DNA of 64,000 bases from Prorocentrum cordatum (Eukaryota; Sar; Dinophyceae; Prorocentrales; Prorocentraceae). The notes under the pieces were generated by a model, which saw only the letters and a list, made by a program, of their open reading frames with translations, did no database searches and was not told where the DNA came from. The stretch's first letter is position 1, and every line of letters starts with the position of its first letter. The stretch spans positions 111,752 to 175,751 of the forward strand of contig CAUYUJ010017884.1 in the NCBI GenBank assembly GCA_963575745.1, given 5' to 3'. A program made the translations under genes and the position numbers. This document shows, piece by piece, positions 9,341 through 19,380 of the stretch.

Positions 9341-9374
9341 GGGTAGCACGCTCGGAGCCCTGCACCCCATCTTT

Positions 9375-9590
9375 ACTCGGGGGCGGTAAAGAGGGGGGGT
9401 GATGACCAGGGCGGGGTGGGCGTCGTGGCGAGGGCCGTGATATTTCCCCAGATCTCACGGCGCCTCTTCTTCTCTCATTGCGTCCCTGGCCCCCCCCCGC
9501 AGGGCCGGTCACATGCCGCCGGCCATGATTTGCACCTCCCCCTCTTGGACGCCCACCTCTTGGACGCCCCCGACTTATGCCCGCGGCATC
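9375..9590 (+). repeat. Dispersed repeat family N, copy 1
   Basis: Aligns with about 27030-27230: ggcggtaaagagggggggtg, a gatatttccccagat segment, ttcttctctcattgcgtccc and cccctcttggacgcccac. 9591-9990 has no supported feature. Confidence 0.6.
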
Positions 9591-9990
9591 TCTCTGGGCC
9601 AGACATGGCCAAAAACATGACCCGGCAAATTTTGGAAATTCGCCGGGGCATCTTGTTGTGTTTTTTTTATACGTCTTCCGTCTGTTGCCAAACTGGGCTC
9701 AAGTGTTCAGGGCCCGCCTCTCCCACTCTGGGAAGGTGGCCGCTGTAAGTGGCCAGAGTGCTGAGTGGAGTGGCTGGCTGCGGCCTGCTCTGAGGCCGGC
9801 AGCTTGCAGTGGCCTTCAGACGGCCCCGTTCCCGTCCGTGGCGCGACCGCGCCGCCCAGGTGCGGAAAAACAAAAAATGCCCGCGGCATCTTTCTCGAGC
9901 CTGGTGCCGCTCCTTGCGAGAGGCTCCCGGGGCCCGGCCTGGGGAGCGAGGACAAAAGAGGCTTGGCGCAGACAAGTTGCGACGCCATTC

Positions 9991-10169
9991 AGGGGCAACG
10001 ACAGGGGGGGATCGCCGACAGGGGCCCGATAGCCCACCCCACTCAGCGACGTGGGTATCGGCCATCGGGGGCTTATCGCCGATCTACTGGCGACCTATCG
10101 CCGCATTCCAGGTCGATGTTCCCCCCCTGTGCCAGCCCCTCCCATCCCCCCCCCCCTATCGTTGCCCCT
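9991..10169. mobile_element. Family T candidate inverted-repeat element
   Basis: Left aggggcaacgacaggggggg and right end the inverse of aggggcaacgatagggggg match at 19 of 20 positions. The length is about 179 bp. No target duplication was seen, and the ends are low in complexity, so chance pairing is possible. Confidence 0.4.
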
Positions 10170-10235
10170 CACCCATACCCCCAACGTCATGATTGTTTCA
10201 TGACGTGAACCCCCAGAGGTCCCATCCCCCCTCGC

Positions 10236-10430
10236 GCTGTGAAAAAGTCACGACGGCAGGTTTTTCGTTGTCTTCGGACTCTGGGGGCCCCTACTGGACC
10301 CCAGGACCATCAAAAAACGACTCGGGGTGAAACACTGGTTTTGGGTAAGGGGTCCAGACCTCTGCGGGTCGACGCTGTGCAAAAATTACGACGTCGGAGG
10401 TCTGGGGTCTCGACGCATTCCCCAGGCAGC
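10236..10430 (+). repeat. Family F, left half
   Basis: Matches the left arm at 8067 onward: a cacgacggcaggtttttcg block, accatcaaaaaacgactcgg and gtcgacgctgtgcaaaaatt. The right arm is absent. Confidence 0.6.
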
Positions 10431-10443
10431 GGTCTTACAGATA

Positions 10444-10598
10444 AATCGGGCCCGTCCCTCTACAGGGGGGATATTCAAAAATAGTAAAAAGATAGTCTGG
10501 GGATTTTTTTTGGAGTACTTTTGGGCATCTTTTGAGTATTTTTGGGGGTATGCTTTATTTTTCGTCCAAAATCCTTCTGCAGGGGGACAGGCCCGACC
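10444..10598. mobile_element. Family C inverted-repeat element, two-ended copy
   Basis: Left aatcgggcccgtccctctac, right end the inverse of ggtcgggcctgtccccctgc. About 155 bp with the usual AT-rich interior. No flanking duplication is visible. Confidence 0.75.
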
Positions 10599-10747
10599 TA
10601 ATCCTGGGGGCATCGGTTGGACGGGGCTAGGACGAGGATTACTACGTTCCAAGCGTTCCGCTCAGAGCGTAGTTATCGGACCGGAACGCTTTGAGAAGGC
10701 CGCGGCGCCCGAGACATCTTCCAGAGCCGCCAGATTTCAGATTCTCG

Positions 10748-10866
10748 GGAGGAGGAGGAGGAGGAGGAGGAGGAGGAGGAGGAGGAGGAGGAGGAGGAGG
10801 AGGAGGAGGAGGAGGAGGAGGAGGAGGAGGAGGCGGAGGAGGAGGAGGAGGAGGAGGAGGAGGAGT
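10748..10866. repeat. (GAG)n microsatellite
   Basis: About 118 bp of GAG/GGA triplets with one GCG-type interruption. Confidence 0.9.
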
Positions 10867-11370
10867 CGATCCATCCTCACCCGAACTTGTCCTCGTCCTG
10901 GCTCCGTCTCAATCGGCGCCCTTGCGACCCACCAGGCGCGCCGCGCCTCGTCGTCGTCGTCATCCGCGTCCTCGCCGTCGGCATCGCCGGCCTCCTCGCG
11001 CTCCAGCTCGCAGTCGGGCGGCGGCCCCGCCGGCGGGGCGTCGCCGGCCGCCCCAGAGGCGGGCGGGCACGGTGACGACGATGACGACGACGGCGGCGGC
11101 GACGATGATGATGGCGGCGGCGACGACGACGACGGCGGCGGCGACGACGGCGGCGGCGACGACAACGACGGCGGCGACGACGACGACGGGCAGCCCAGAG
11201 CGAAGACAGAGCGAGGGAAAGCGAGAACAAGACGAAAACGAGAAACACCGTTCAGCTCGAGCCCTGGCCAAGAGGTCGGGGGCAGCGTCGCTCGAGCAGG
11301 AGATCACCTGCAGAAGGTATTTGCGCCAGGATTGACGTCTCCTTCGCAGCAGCTGCGAACAACCATGTAG
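10867..11370 (+). other. Open, compositionally biased stretch with (GAC/GGC)n core
   Basis: 11070-11195 is an imperfect GAC/GGC/GAT triplet run that would encode Asp/Gly repeats. One plus frame stays open to 11370 and ends GGSVARAGDHLQKVFAPGL. No domain is recognised and the openness follows from the triplet repeat, so I do not call a gene. Confidence 0.35.
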
Positions 11371-11460
11371 GGCGCTCACAGATCTACGAACGCGCTACCT
11401 GTCTTGTTCTGTGCATTCCCCCTTGAGCTGATCCCCCCCTATTTCCCAGTGGGCGAAGAA

Positions 11461-11860
11461 CGGTATAACATAAACTTTCCGCCGTCGGCGACGCCTGCCC
11501 TCCGGGCGGCTGGAAAGTTTATACCCCTGCGTGGCACCGTATTGGTATAACCTTTCCAGCCGCTTGGGGGGCAGGCGTCATGGCGCCAGCATCGCAGAGT
11601 GGATTTCATTCGGAAAGCGATAGGATGGGCCCAGGGGGCCCTGGAGAATTTCGTTCTGGATTTCGAGTTTAATTTCGTGCGGATTTTACTGTTGGTCAGG
11701 AATGAAGAGTAAACAAAACATCCATGCAAAATTCACGTCGTTTTTCGCTCGCCGTTTCGGAGTTTTGCATTGGCAGAAACCCACGCAAAAATCCGCTGCA
11801 ACACGTTTGTAAGGTCGGTGCAGTGAGCAGGCGTTCCCGACGGCGGAAACGTTTATACCG
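11461..11860. mobile_element. Family G inverted-repeat element, complete copy
   Basis: Terminal inverted repeats of about 33 bp: left cggtataacataaactttcc then gccgtcggcgacgcctg; right, inverted, cggtataaacgtttccgccg then tcgggaacgcctg. A second smaller hairpin built from the same motif (ctggaaagtttatacc / ggtataacctttccag) sits inside at 11508-11564. The core 11578-11827 matches 7774-8035. Confidence 0.75.
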
Positions 11861-11917
11861 GTCGCCGCCCGCTGAAGTCAACGTCTCCCCTGGTTTGGTT
11901 TTCGGGCCATAGTTTTA

Positions 11918-12076
11918 AGTCGGGCCTCTCCCTCTACAGGAGGAATGTTCAAAAATAGTTTAAACATAGTTTTTTGTTGTTGTTTTTGTTTGTTTGTTTG
12001 TTTTTGTTTTGACTATTTTTGAACAGTCGGGGTATCTTTTGAATTTTCAATGATAGAAGCATTCTCGCCCAAAATC
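11918..12076 (+). mobile_element. Family C inverted-repeat element, right end lost
   Basis: Begins agtcgggcctctccctctac after tttta. A (GTTT)n-like run is expanded inside (11968-12010). It ends at the family motif cgcccaaaatcc with no terminal repeat. 12077-12247 is GC-rich without a supported feature. Confidence 0.6.
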
Positions 12077-12282
12077 CACTCCGAGCCACCGCTCCGCTCT
12101 CCGACCCGGACACCCCCCCCCCCCCGGCGGAGCGCTCTCGACGAGGCGCCGCCTCTGGGCGCAGGCGCCCCGAGGCTGGAGGGAGCCGCGCGGAGCCTCG
12201 GCGGGGCCCTCCCCGAGCCTCGAGCCCGGGTCCCGACAGAATGGGCGACCAGGAATCGCGCTGTGTTGAGATCTCTCTTTCC

Positions 12283-13385
12283 GTACGGCGGGTTCGCGTC
12301 GTGCCGACCAGCGGCGGCCCCAGCGCGGGCGTTCCAGGTTGAACGCCGCTGGCGACCCAGAATCGATCGACGTTGAACGATCGGACGTTGCTTCAGCGGC
12401 CGATCGTTCAAGGTTGAACGATCCCTGCGGTGTCAAGAACCAACGCTGGGGTCGGCACGACACGAACCTGCCGTACCAGGAATCGCGCTGTGTTGAGATC
12501 TCTCTTTCCGTACGGCGGGTTCGCGTCGTGCCGACCAGCGGCGGCCCCAGCGCGGGCGTTCCAGGTTGAACGCCGCTGGCGACCCAGAATCGATCGACGT
12601 TGAACGATCGGACGTTGCTTCAGCGGCCGATCGTTCAAGGTTGAACGATCCCTGCGGTGTCAAGAACCAACGCTGGGGTCGGCACGACACGAACCTGCCG
12701 TACCAGGAATCGCGCTGTGTTGAGATCTCTCTTTCCGTACGGCGGGTTCGCGTCGTGCCGACCAGCGGCGGCCCCAGCGCGGGCGTTCCAGGTTGAACGC
12801 CGCTGGCGACCCAGAATCGATCGACGTTGAACGATCGGACGTTGCTTCAGCGGCCGATCGTTCAAGGTTGAACGATCCCTGCGGTGTCAAGAACCAACGC
12901 TGGGGTCGGCACGACACGAACCTGCCGTACCAGGAATCGCGCTGTGTTGAGATCTCTCTTTCCGTACGGCGGGTTCGCGTCGTGCCGACCAGCGGCGGCC
13001 CCAGCGCGGGCGTTCCAGGTTGAACGCCGCTGGCGACCCAGAATCGATCGACGTTGAACGATCGGACGTTGCTTCAGCGGCCGATCGTTCAAGGTTGAAC
13101 GATCCCTGCGGTGTCAAGAACCAACGCTGGGGTCGGCACGACACGAACCTGCCGTACCAGGAATCGCGCTGTGTTGAGATCCCTCTTTCCGTACGGCGGG
13201 TTCGCGTCGTGCCGACCAGCGGCGGCCCCAGCGCGTGCGTTTGAGGTTGAACGCCGCCCGTGGCCCAGAATCGGCCCGTCGTTGAACGATGCGGCGTTCA
13301 CGGAACGGCCGATCGTTCAAGTTTGAACGATCCCAGCGGTGTCAGGAGCCAATGTCGGAGTCGACACGACGCGAACTTGCCGTAC
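12283..13385 (+). repeat. Tandem array, 227-bp period, of a 194-bp inverted-repeat element (5 copies)
   Basis: Copies start at 12283, 12510, 12737, 12964 and 13191. Each begins gtacggcgggttcgcgtcgt then gccgacc and ends with the inverse of gtacggcaggttcgtgtcgt then gccgacc, so each unit has a near-perfect 27-bp terminal inverted repeat. A 33-bp spacer (caggaatcgcgctgtgttga onward) separates elements. The first four are essentially identical and the fifth is diverged. Short ORFs repeat every 227 bp and are a consequence of the repeat. Confidence 0.9.
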
Positions 13386-13473
13386 GCGAAATCACTCCAT
13401 TTACTATGCTGTGTCGGCAAAGTGTCAAGGGACCGACCTTCAGATTCGGTACTGGGGCTTAGAGCCTGGGTCC

Positions 13474-13723
13474 AGGCTTCCTGGACGGGGTCGGAGTGGA
13501 CGGGGCCGGAGGCTCGCGCCGCATCGCCGATGCATCGGCGACGCGGCGCGGTGCGGAGCCCGATCTGCTCCACGCTGACGTTGCCGATGCACCGCCGACG
13601 TCGACGGTGCATCGCTGGTGCATCGCCGATGCATCGCCCATGCATTGCAGATGCATTGCCGATGTATCGGCGATGCGGCGTGATCCGCCGACCCCATCTA
13701 CTCCGACCCCATCCAGGAGGCCT
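13474..13723. mobile_element. Family J inverted-repeat element, copy 1
   Basis: Long imperfect terminal inverted repeat of about 60 bp: left aggcttcctggacggggtcg, right inverted aggcctcctggatggggtcg, continuing into gccgcatcgccgatgcatcg on both sides. The interior is built of gatgcatcgccgatgcatc-type motifs. A second copy is at 27312-27550. 13724-14165 has no supported feature. Confidence 0.75.
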
Positions 13724-14169
13724 CTTCTGGGGTGAATCAGTTCTGCAGTCGACCTACTACTCAAATGTCTTAGGGGGGGGGGGACAGGCTCAAGGTGAGG
13801 TGCGGGATTTTTGGACGCCTTCGCCTGTTCTTGGCGGCCCCCCAGTGTCGGGAGGCCTCCCGGCGGCTGCGCCTCGACGGGAGCGCTCTCGTGGGGTGCC
13901 CAGATCGCCCCGAGCGGCCGCCCGAGGCCCGAGCTCTGACCCGAAGGCAAGCAGGGGACCTTGTAACTCGTAGAGCTTCCCTTAGCTAGTTGCTGGAAGG
14001 TTAAGAGTAATTCCGGCGCGCTGGGGAGCTAGTTGGCAAGAAACATCTCGACGGACTTTTTGGTGACTTTTGCTCGGTTGAAAACTATGTTCTCGAAATT
14101 CAACAATTCGTCTGATTCCCGTGATATTCGATCTGATTCCCGCTCGCCGTCTTAATCTCAGCTCGATCG

Positions 14170-14935
14170 GGTACCTATTACTGCCAAAAAGCACTCCGGC
14201 GGGATCGGCTGTTTGCAGTCATCTTGACTGGCGTTGTCGGTTTTCGGTATTTATCCTGAGCTGTAGCAGAGCCACAGAGCTGGTACGCACACGTAATCGA
14301 TTCAGAATCATCATGCGCGTTTGTCTGAAGCATCTAGAGGTCTGAAATCGGTCTGCTACTCGAGCTAGGTCCGCGAAGGTATTCGTATTCTATTGATTTT
14401 TTGGAGATGATGGTGAGTTCCTTCACTGAGATCGAGCTGCAGATGAGCTTCAGAGCTCTTCGGCACAGCAAGCGGAAGGAAATCATCAGGCGCGCTAGTC
14501 TGAAGTATCGAGACGCTTGGATTGGGTCTGTTATGAGCGCAGACGCCGAACAACTAGTCATACTCTGCGATTTTTCTGGTGATGGAATTGGTTTTCTTGA
14601 CTGAACTCGAGGTGTAGATGAGCTCCAGAGCTCTTAGGCACAGCAATCGGAAGACAAATTTCAGGCGCGCTATTTGGAAGTATCTAGACGCCTGAACTCA
14701 GTCTGCTATCAGCGCTCGGGCTGAACAACTATTCGTACTCTGCTAATTTCTGGGAGATGATATTGGTTTTCCTGGTTTTACTCGTGCTGCAGATGAGCTA
14801 CAGAGCTGTTCATCACAGCAATGGGAAGATAATCATCAGGGGCGCTAGTTAAATGTATATAGACGCCTGAAATGAGTCTGCTATCAGCGCTCGGGCTGAA
14901 AAAACTATTCGTTCTCTGCTAATTCTTTGGAGATG
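14170..14935 (+). repeat. Diverged tandem satellite, period about 177 bp, four copies
   Basis: The phase marker gctgcagatgagctncagag recurs at about 14257 (degenerate), 14434, 14610 and 14789. Other shared blocks are gtctgctatcagcgctcggg and attcgtactctgctaattt. Copies differ at many positions, so the array is old. Confidence 0.75.
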
Positions 14936-15074
14936 GTACATGGCAAGGAAGCTCTACGAGTCTCCCAGCGGTAACGAAGGTTGACGGTTTACCGCTGGCG
15001 CCCAGTTCGGTGGGGGACGCCTCGAGCCCCGGTCGCCCAGTGATCGCCGACGGGGGGCCCGGTGGCCCTGACCA

Positions 15075-15112
15075 GAGGGGCCCATTTTCACCACCACTAC
15101 CATGTGTAGGAG
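15075..15112 (+). mobile_element. Family K end, degraded
   Basis: ggggcccattttcaccacca then ctaccatgtgtagg resembles the family K terminus (compare 56934-56968), and it runs straight into a GAG tract as in the complete copies. The partner end was not found. Confidence 0.45.
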
Positions 15113-16560
15113 GGGGGAGGAGGAGGAGGAGGAGGAGGAGGAGGAGGAGGAGGAGGAGAGGAGGAGGAGGAGGAGGAGGAGGAGGAGGAGGAGGAGGAGG
15201 AGGAGGAGGAGGAGGAGGAGGAGGAGGAGGAGGAGGAGGAGGGGGAGGAGGAGGAGGAGGAGAGGAGGAGGAGGAGGAGGAGGAGGAGGGAGGAGGAGGA
15301 GGGAGGAGGAGGAGAGGAGGAGGAGGAGGGGGAGGAGGAGGAGGAGGGAGGAGGAGGAGGAGGAGGAGGAGGCGGAGGCGGAGGCGAGGCGGGAGGAGGA
15401 GGGAGGAGGAGGAGGAGGAGGAGGAGGAGGAGGAGGAGGAGGAGGAGGAGGAGGAGGAGGAGGAGGAGAGGAGGAGGAGGAGGGAGGAGGAGGAGAGAGG
15501 AGGAGGAGGAGGAGGAGGAGGAAGAAGAAGAAGAAGAAGAAAAAGAATAATAATAATAATAATAAGAATAATAATAATAAGAATAATAATAAGAAGAATA
15601 AGAATAAGAAGAATAATAATAAGACGAATAATAATAAGAATAATAAGAAGAATAATAATAATAATAATAAGAAGAAGAAGACGAAGAAGAATAATAAGAA
15701 TAATAATCAGAATAAGAATAAGAATAAGAAGACGAAGAAGAATAATAAGAAGAATAAGAAGAATAATAATACGAAGAATAAGAAGAATAATACGAAGCAT
15801 ACTAAGAATACTAATTAGAAGACGAATAAGAAGAATAATAATAAGAAGACGAATAAGAAGAAGAATAAGAATAATAAGAATACTAAGAATAATACGAAGA
15901 ATAAGAATAATAATAAGAAGAATAACACTAAGAAGATTAATAATACGAATGCGAAGAATAAGAATAATAAGAAGAATACGAAGACGAATAATAATAAGAA
16001 TAATAATAAGAAGAGGCATAATAATAAGAATAATAATAATAAGAAGAAGAATAATAAGAAGAATACGAAGAAGAATAAGAATAATAATAAGAATAATAAT
16101 AAGAATAAGAATACGAAGACGAATACGAAGAATAATAATAATAATAAGAAGAAGAATAATAATAAGAAGAATAAGAAGAATAATAATAAGAATAAGAATA
16201 ATCATAATAATAATAAGAAGAATAAGAAGAATAATAAGAAGAATAATAAGAAGAATACTAAGAATAATAAGAATAATAATAAGACTAAGAATAAGAATAA
16301 TAATAATAAGAAGACGAATAAGAAGAATAAGAAGAAGAAGAAGACTAATAAGAATAATAATACTAATAATAATAAGAAGAAGAAGAGGAGGAGGAGGAGG
16401 AGGAGGAGGAGGAGGAGGAGGAGGAGAGACGAGGAGAGGAGGAGGAGGGAGGAGAGGAGGGAGGAGGAGGAGGAGGAGGAGGAGGGGGAGGAGGAGGAGG
16501 AGGAGGAGGAGGAGGAGGAGGAGGAGGAGGAGGAGGAGGAGGAGGAGGATGAGGAGAAGG
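15113..16560. repeat. 1.45-kb in-phase trinucleotide tract (GAG, AAT/AAG, GAG)
   Basis: 15113-15535 is GAG/GGA, 15536-16385 is an irregular mixture of AAT, AAG and occasional ACG/ACT triplets, and 16386-16560 returns to GAG. The triplet phase is kept so well that both strands have open frames over 500 codons. The predicted proteins are low complexity and are not called. Confidence 0.9.
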
Positions 16561-16567
16561 AGAGTGC

Positions 16568-18063
16568 TTCTTCCCCCTCCTGAGCTACGTTGCCGACACA
16601 AGGCGAGTTAGGCCCCCGAGGGCGAAACCGCACGGTCCTAGGGGCAGGTTATGATGGGCCAATTTTCCACAACCGCTACCACATGTAGGATGAGAAGGTT
16701 CCACCCCTCCTCCTCCTCCTCCTTCTGCTCCTCCTCCTCCTCCTCCTCCTCCGCCTCCTCCTCCTCCTCCTCCGCCCTCCTCCTCCTCCTCCTCTGGAGC
16801 CTCTGGAGCCTCTGGGTCCGTGTCCCGCAGCGCAAGACCCGAACACGAGCGGATCAGAAGAGGAACACGACGGGCGCAACGACGGGCTCCCCCAAGTGCA
16901 CCTCCATGCCAGACACGAACCCCACGGCCGAGTAGACGACGGACCACGCCACGGCTTGCAAAGAGTACACGAGCGTCACTGCTGGTTGCAGGACGCCTCA
17001 TCCTTCGTCTCCTCAGTGACGGGCCATCCTTCACGCTCCAGCCTGGCAAGCTTCCACTTGAACGGCTGTGGATATAGTTTGCGCCTCCTCGTTATCCGCT
17101 TGGCGTTGATGGCTCCGACTGTCTGGGCGTGCATCTGCTGGACCACCGCCAGATCCGCATCCGTGGCGCTGACACCAGCCTCAGCAGCCCCACCCTCAGC
17201 ATACTGCGAGTCGGGGGGGTGGTCGACGGAGGGCTGGCGGCGCCGATCGTGAGACCCGAGATCGGGGTCCACCCCCCCGACTCGGAGTATGCTGAGGGTG
17301 GGGCGGCTGAGGCTGGTGTCAGCGCCACGGATGCGGATCTGGCGGTGGTCCAGCAGATGCACGCCCAGACAGTCGGAGCCATCAACGCCAAGCGGATAAC
17401 GAGGAGGCGCAAACTATATCCACAGCCGTTCAAGTGGAAGCTTGCCAGGCTGGAGCGTGAAGGATGGCCCGTGACTGAGGAGACGAAGGATGAGGCGTCC
17501 TGCAACCAGCAGTGACGCTCGTGTACTCTTTGCCAGCCGTGGCGTGGCGTGGTCCGTCGTCTACTCGGCCGTGGGGCTCGTGCCTGGCATGGAGGTGCAC
17601 TTGGGGGAGCCCGTCGTTGCGCCCGTCGTGTTCCTCTTCTGATCCGCTCGTGTTCGGGTCTTGCGCTGCGGGACACGGACCCAGAGGCTCCAGAGGCTCC
17701 AGAGGAGGAGGAGGAGGAGGAGGAGGAGGAGGGCGAAGGAGGAGGAGGAGGGGGCGGAGGAGGAGGAGGAGGAGGAAGAGGAGGAGGAGGAGGAGGAGGA
17801 GTAGGAGGAGGAGGAGGAGGAGGAGGAGGAGGAGGAGGAGGAGGAGGAGGAGGGAGGAGGAGGAGGAGGAGGAGGAGGAGGAGGAGGAGGAGGAGGAGGA
17901 GGAGGAGGAGGAGGAGGAGGAGGGGGTGGGACCTTCTCATCCTACATGTGGTAGCGGTTGTGGAAAATTGGCCCATCATAACCTGCCCCTAGGACCGTGC
18001 GGTTTCGCCCTCGGGGGCCTAACTCGCGTTTGTGTCGGCAACTTAGCTCAGGAGGGGGAAGAC
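16568..18063. repeat. 1.5-kb inverted duplication (palindrome)
   Basis: The left arm runs 16568 to about 17215 and the right arm about 17267 to 18063. Matching blocks include cctgagctacgttgccgaca, gggccaattttccacaaccg, ggcaagcttccacttgaacg and cagcatactgcgagtcgggg, each found inverted on the other side. The 50-bp centre contains ggcggcgccgatcgtgagac. Arms differ mainly in length of the internal GAG tract. The TGATGGGCC family K terminus lies inside both arms and the inversion continues past it, so this is duplication of a larger segment rather than one insertion. Confidence 0.85.
17357..17637 (+). other. Protein-like segments within the palindrome
   Basis: Right-arm plus frame (to 17515) reads AVVQ-like sequence then INAKRITRRRKLYPQPFKWK, and a second frame (about 17530-17637) reads VVYSAVGLVPGMEVHLGEPV then VAPVVFLF and stop, a hydrophobic C-terminus-like stretch. 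Both recur inverted in the left arm. They look more like captured exon pieces than repeat noise, but I recognise no family. Confidence 0.3.
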
Positions 18064-18400
18064 GCACACAGTGACCAGCAATTGCCAATTCCCAGGAACA
18101 TATGGAAAATACCAGAAATGGAGAGGAAGACTTAAACATCCCAGGGTTCGCCAGGGACTGGTCCCCACCCCCAAACGAAAACCCTTCCAAAACCTTAGAG
18201 CCCTCCGAAAAGCCTCCTGGGGAACCTTCCAGGAGACTTTTCGGAAGGTTTCGAGAGGGTTTCGGCTGTTTTGGCAGGAAACCACTCCCTAGCGAACCCT
18301 GGATTTTTTAAGGGAAGACGAAAGTCCAGTAAGCATGGAGGAATGAGGAATCCTGGGCTTGGGTCCATTTACTTGCGTGTCCCTGGGCCCCTTCAGTATC
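18048..18400 (+). repeat. Dispersed repeat family D, copy 5, split by an insertion
   Basis: The left part ctcaggagggggaagacgca to ggagaggaagac and the right part gaggaatcctgggcttg to gcgtgtccctgggccccttc keep the order seen in 2347-2500, but are separated by the element at 18142-18301. Confidence 0.65.
18142..18301. mobile_element. Short CAGGG-ended inverted-repeat element nested in family D
   Basis: Left cagggttcgccaggg and right inverted cagggttcgctaggg match at 14 of 15 positions; total 160 bp. The interior is an aaccttccaggagacttttc-type sequence with internal symmetry. CAGGG ends are typical of hAT elements, but no 8-bp target duplication is visible, so the class is uncertain. Confidence 0.6.
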
Positions 18401-18519
18401 GTCGATTCTAGCTCGACGTTTCCCCTCCTGCCCCCTGGAGCCGGTCGAGTCGCTCCCCCTTGATTGTGAAGGCCTGACGGCCGGTGTCGCGGACCCTGAA
18501 AGATATCGACGACGACCGG

Positions 18520-19335
18520 GAGGAGGAGAGGAGGAGAAGTAGGAGGAGGAGGCGGAGGCGGAGAGAAGGAGGAGGAGGAGGAGGAGGAGGAGGAGGAGGG
18601 AGGAGGAGGAGGAGGAGGAGGAGGAGGAGGAGGAGGCGGAGGAGGAGGAGGAGGAGGAGGAGGAGGAGAGGGAGAGAGGAGGAGGAGGAGGAGGAGGAGG
18701 AGGAGGAGGAGGAGGCAGGAGGAGGAGGAGGAGGAGGAGAGGAGGAGGAGGAGGAGGAGGAGGAGGAGGAGGGAGGAGGAGGATGAGGAGGAGGAGGAGG
18801 AGGAGGAGGAGGAGGAGGAGGAGGAGGAGGAGGAGGAGGAGGAGGAGGAGGAGGAGGAGGAGGAGGAGGAGGAGGAGGAGGAGGAGGAGGAGGAGGAGGA
18901 GGAGGAGGGGAGGAGTAGAGGAGGAGGAGGAGGAGGAAGCAGGAGGAGGAGGAGGAGGAGGAGGAGGAGGCGGAGGGAGAGGAGGAGGGAGGAGGAGGAG
19001 GAGGGAGGAGGAGGAGGAGGAGGAGGAGGAGGAGGAGGAGGAGGAGGAGGAGGAGGAGGAGGAGGAGGAGGAGGAGGAGGAGGAGGAGGAGGAAGAGGAG
19101 GAGGCAGGAGGAGGAGGAGGAGGAGGAGGAGGAGGAGGAGGAGAGGGAGGAGGAAGAGGAGGAGGAGGAGGAGGAGGAGGAGGAGGAGGAGGAGGAGGAG
19201 GAGGAGGAGGAGAGGCGGAGGAGGCGGAGGCGGAGGCGGAGGCGGAGGCGGAGGCGGAGGCGGAGGCGGGTGAGGAGGAGGAGGAGGAGGAGGAGGAGGA
19301 GGAGGAGGAGGAGGAGGAGGAGGAGGAGGAAGAGG

Positions 19336-19371
<36 letters not shown>

Positions 19372-19380
19372 CGGAGGAGG
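18520..19380. repeat. 0.86-kb (GAG)n tract
   Basis: Nearly uninterrupted GAG/GGA triplets with runs of GGCGGA near 19210-19265 and GGAGCA near 19338-19365. Long poly-Glu/poly-Arg/poly-Gly frames on both strands are artefacts of the repeat. Confidence 0.9.

Noticed and set aside
9678-9702. A second possible spliced-leader relict (gttgccaaactgggctcaag)
   Set aside because: Only the last nine bases plus gcc agree with the leader; the middle cattttgg is not preserved, so chance similarity is likely.
10327-11370. 347-codon plus-strand frame
   Set aside because: Starts inside family F, crosses family C and a GAG tract, and ends in an Asp/Gly triplet run; a concatenation of repeats.
15010-16611. 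Plus-strand 533-codon and minus-strand 560-codon frames
   Set aside because: Pure triplet repeat; both strands open, no complexity, no start context. Openness is a property of the repeat.
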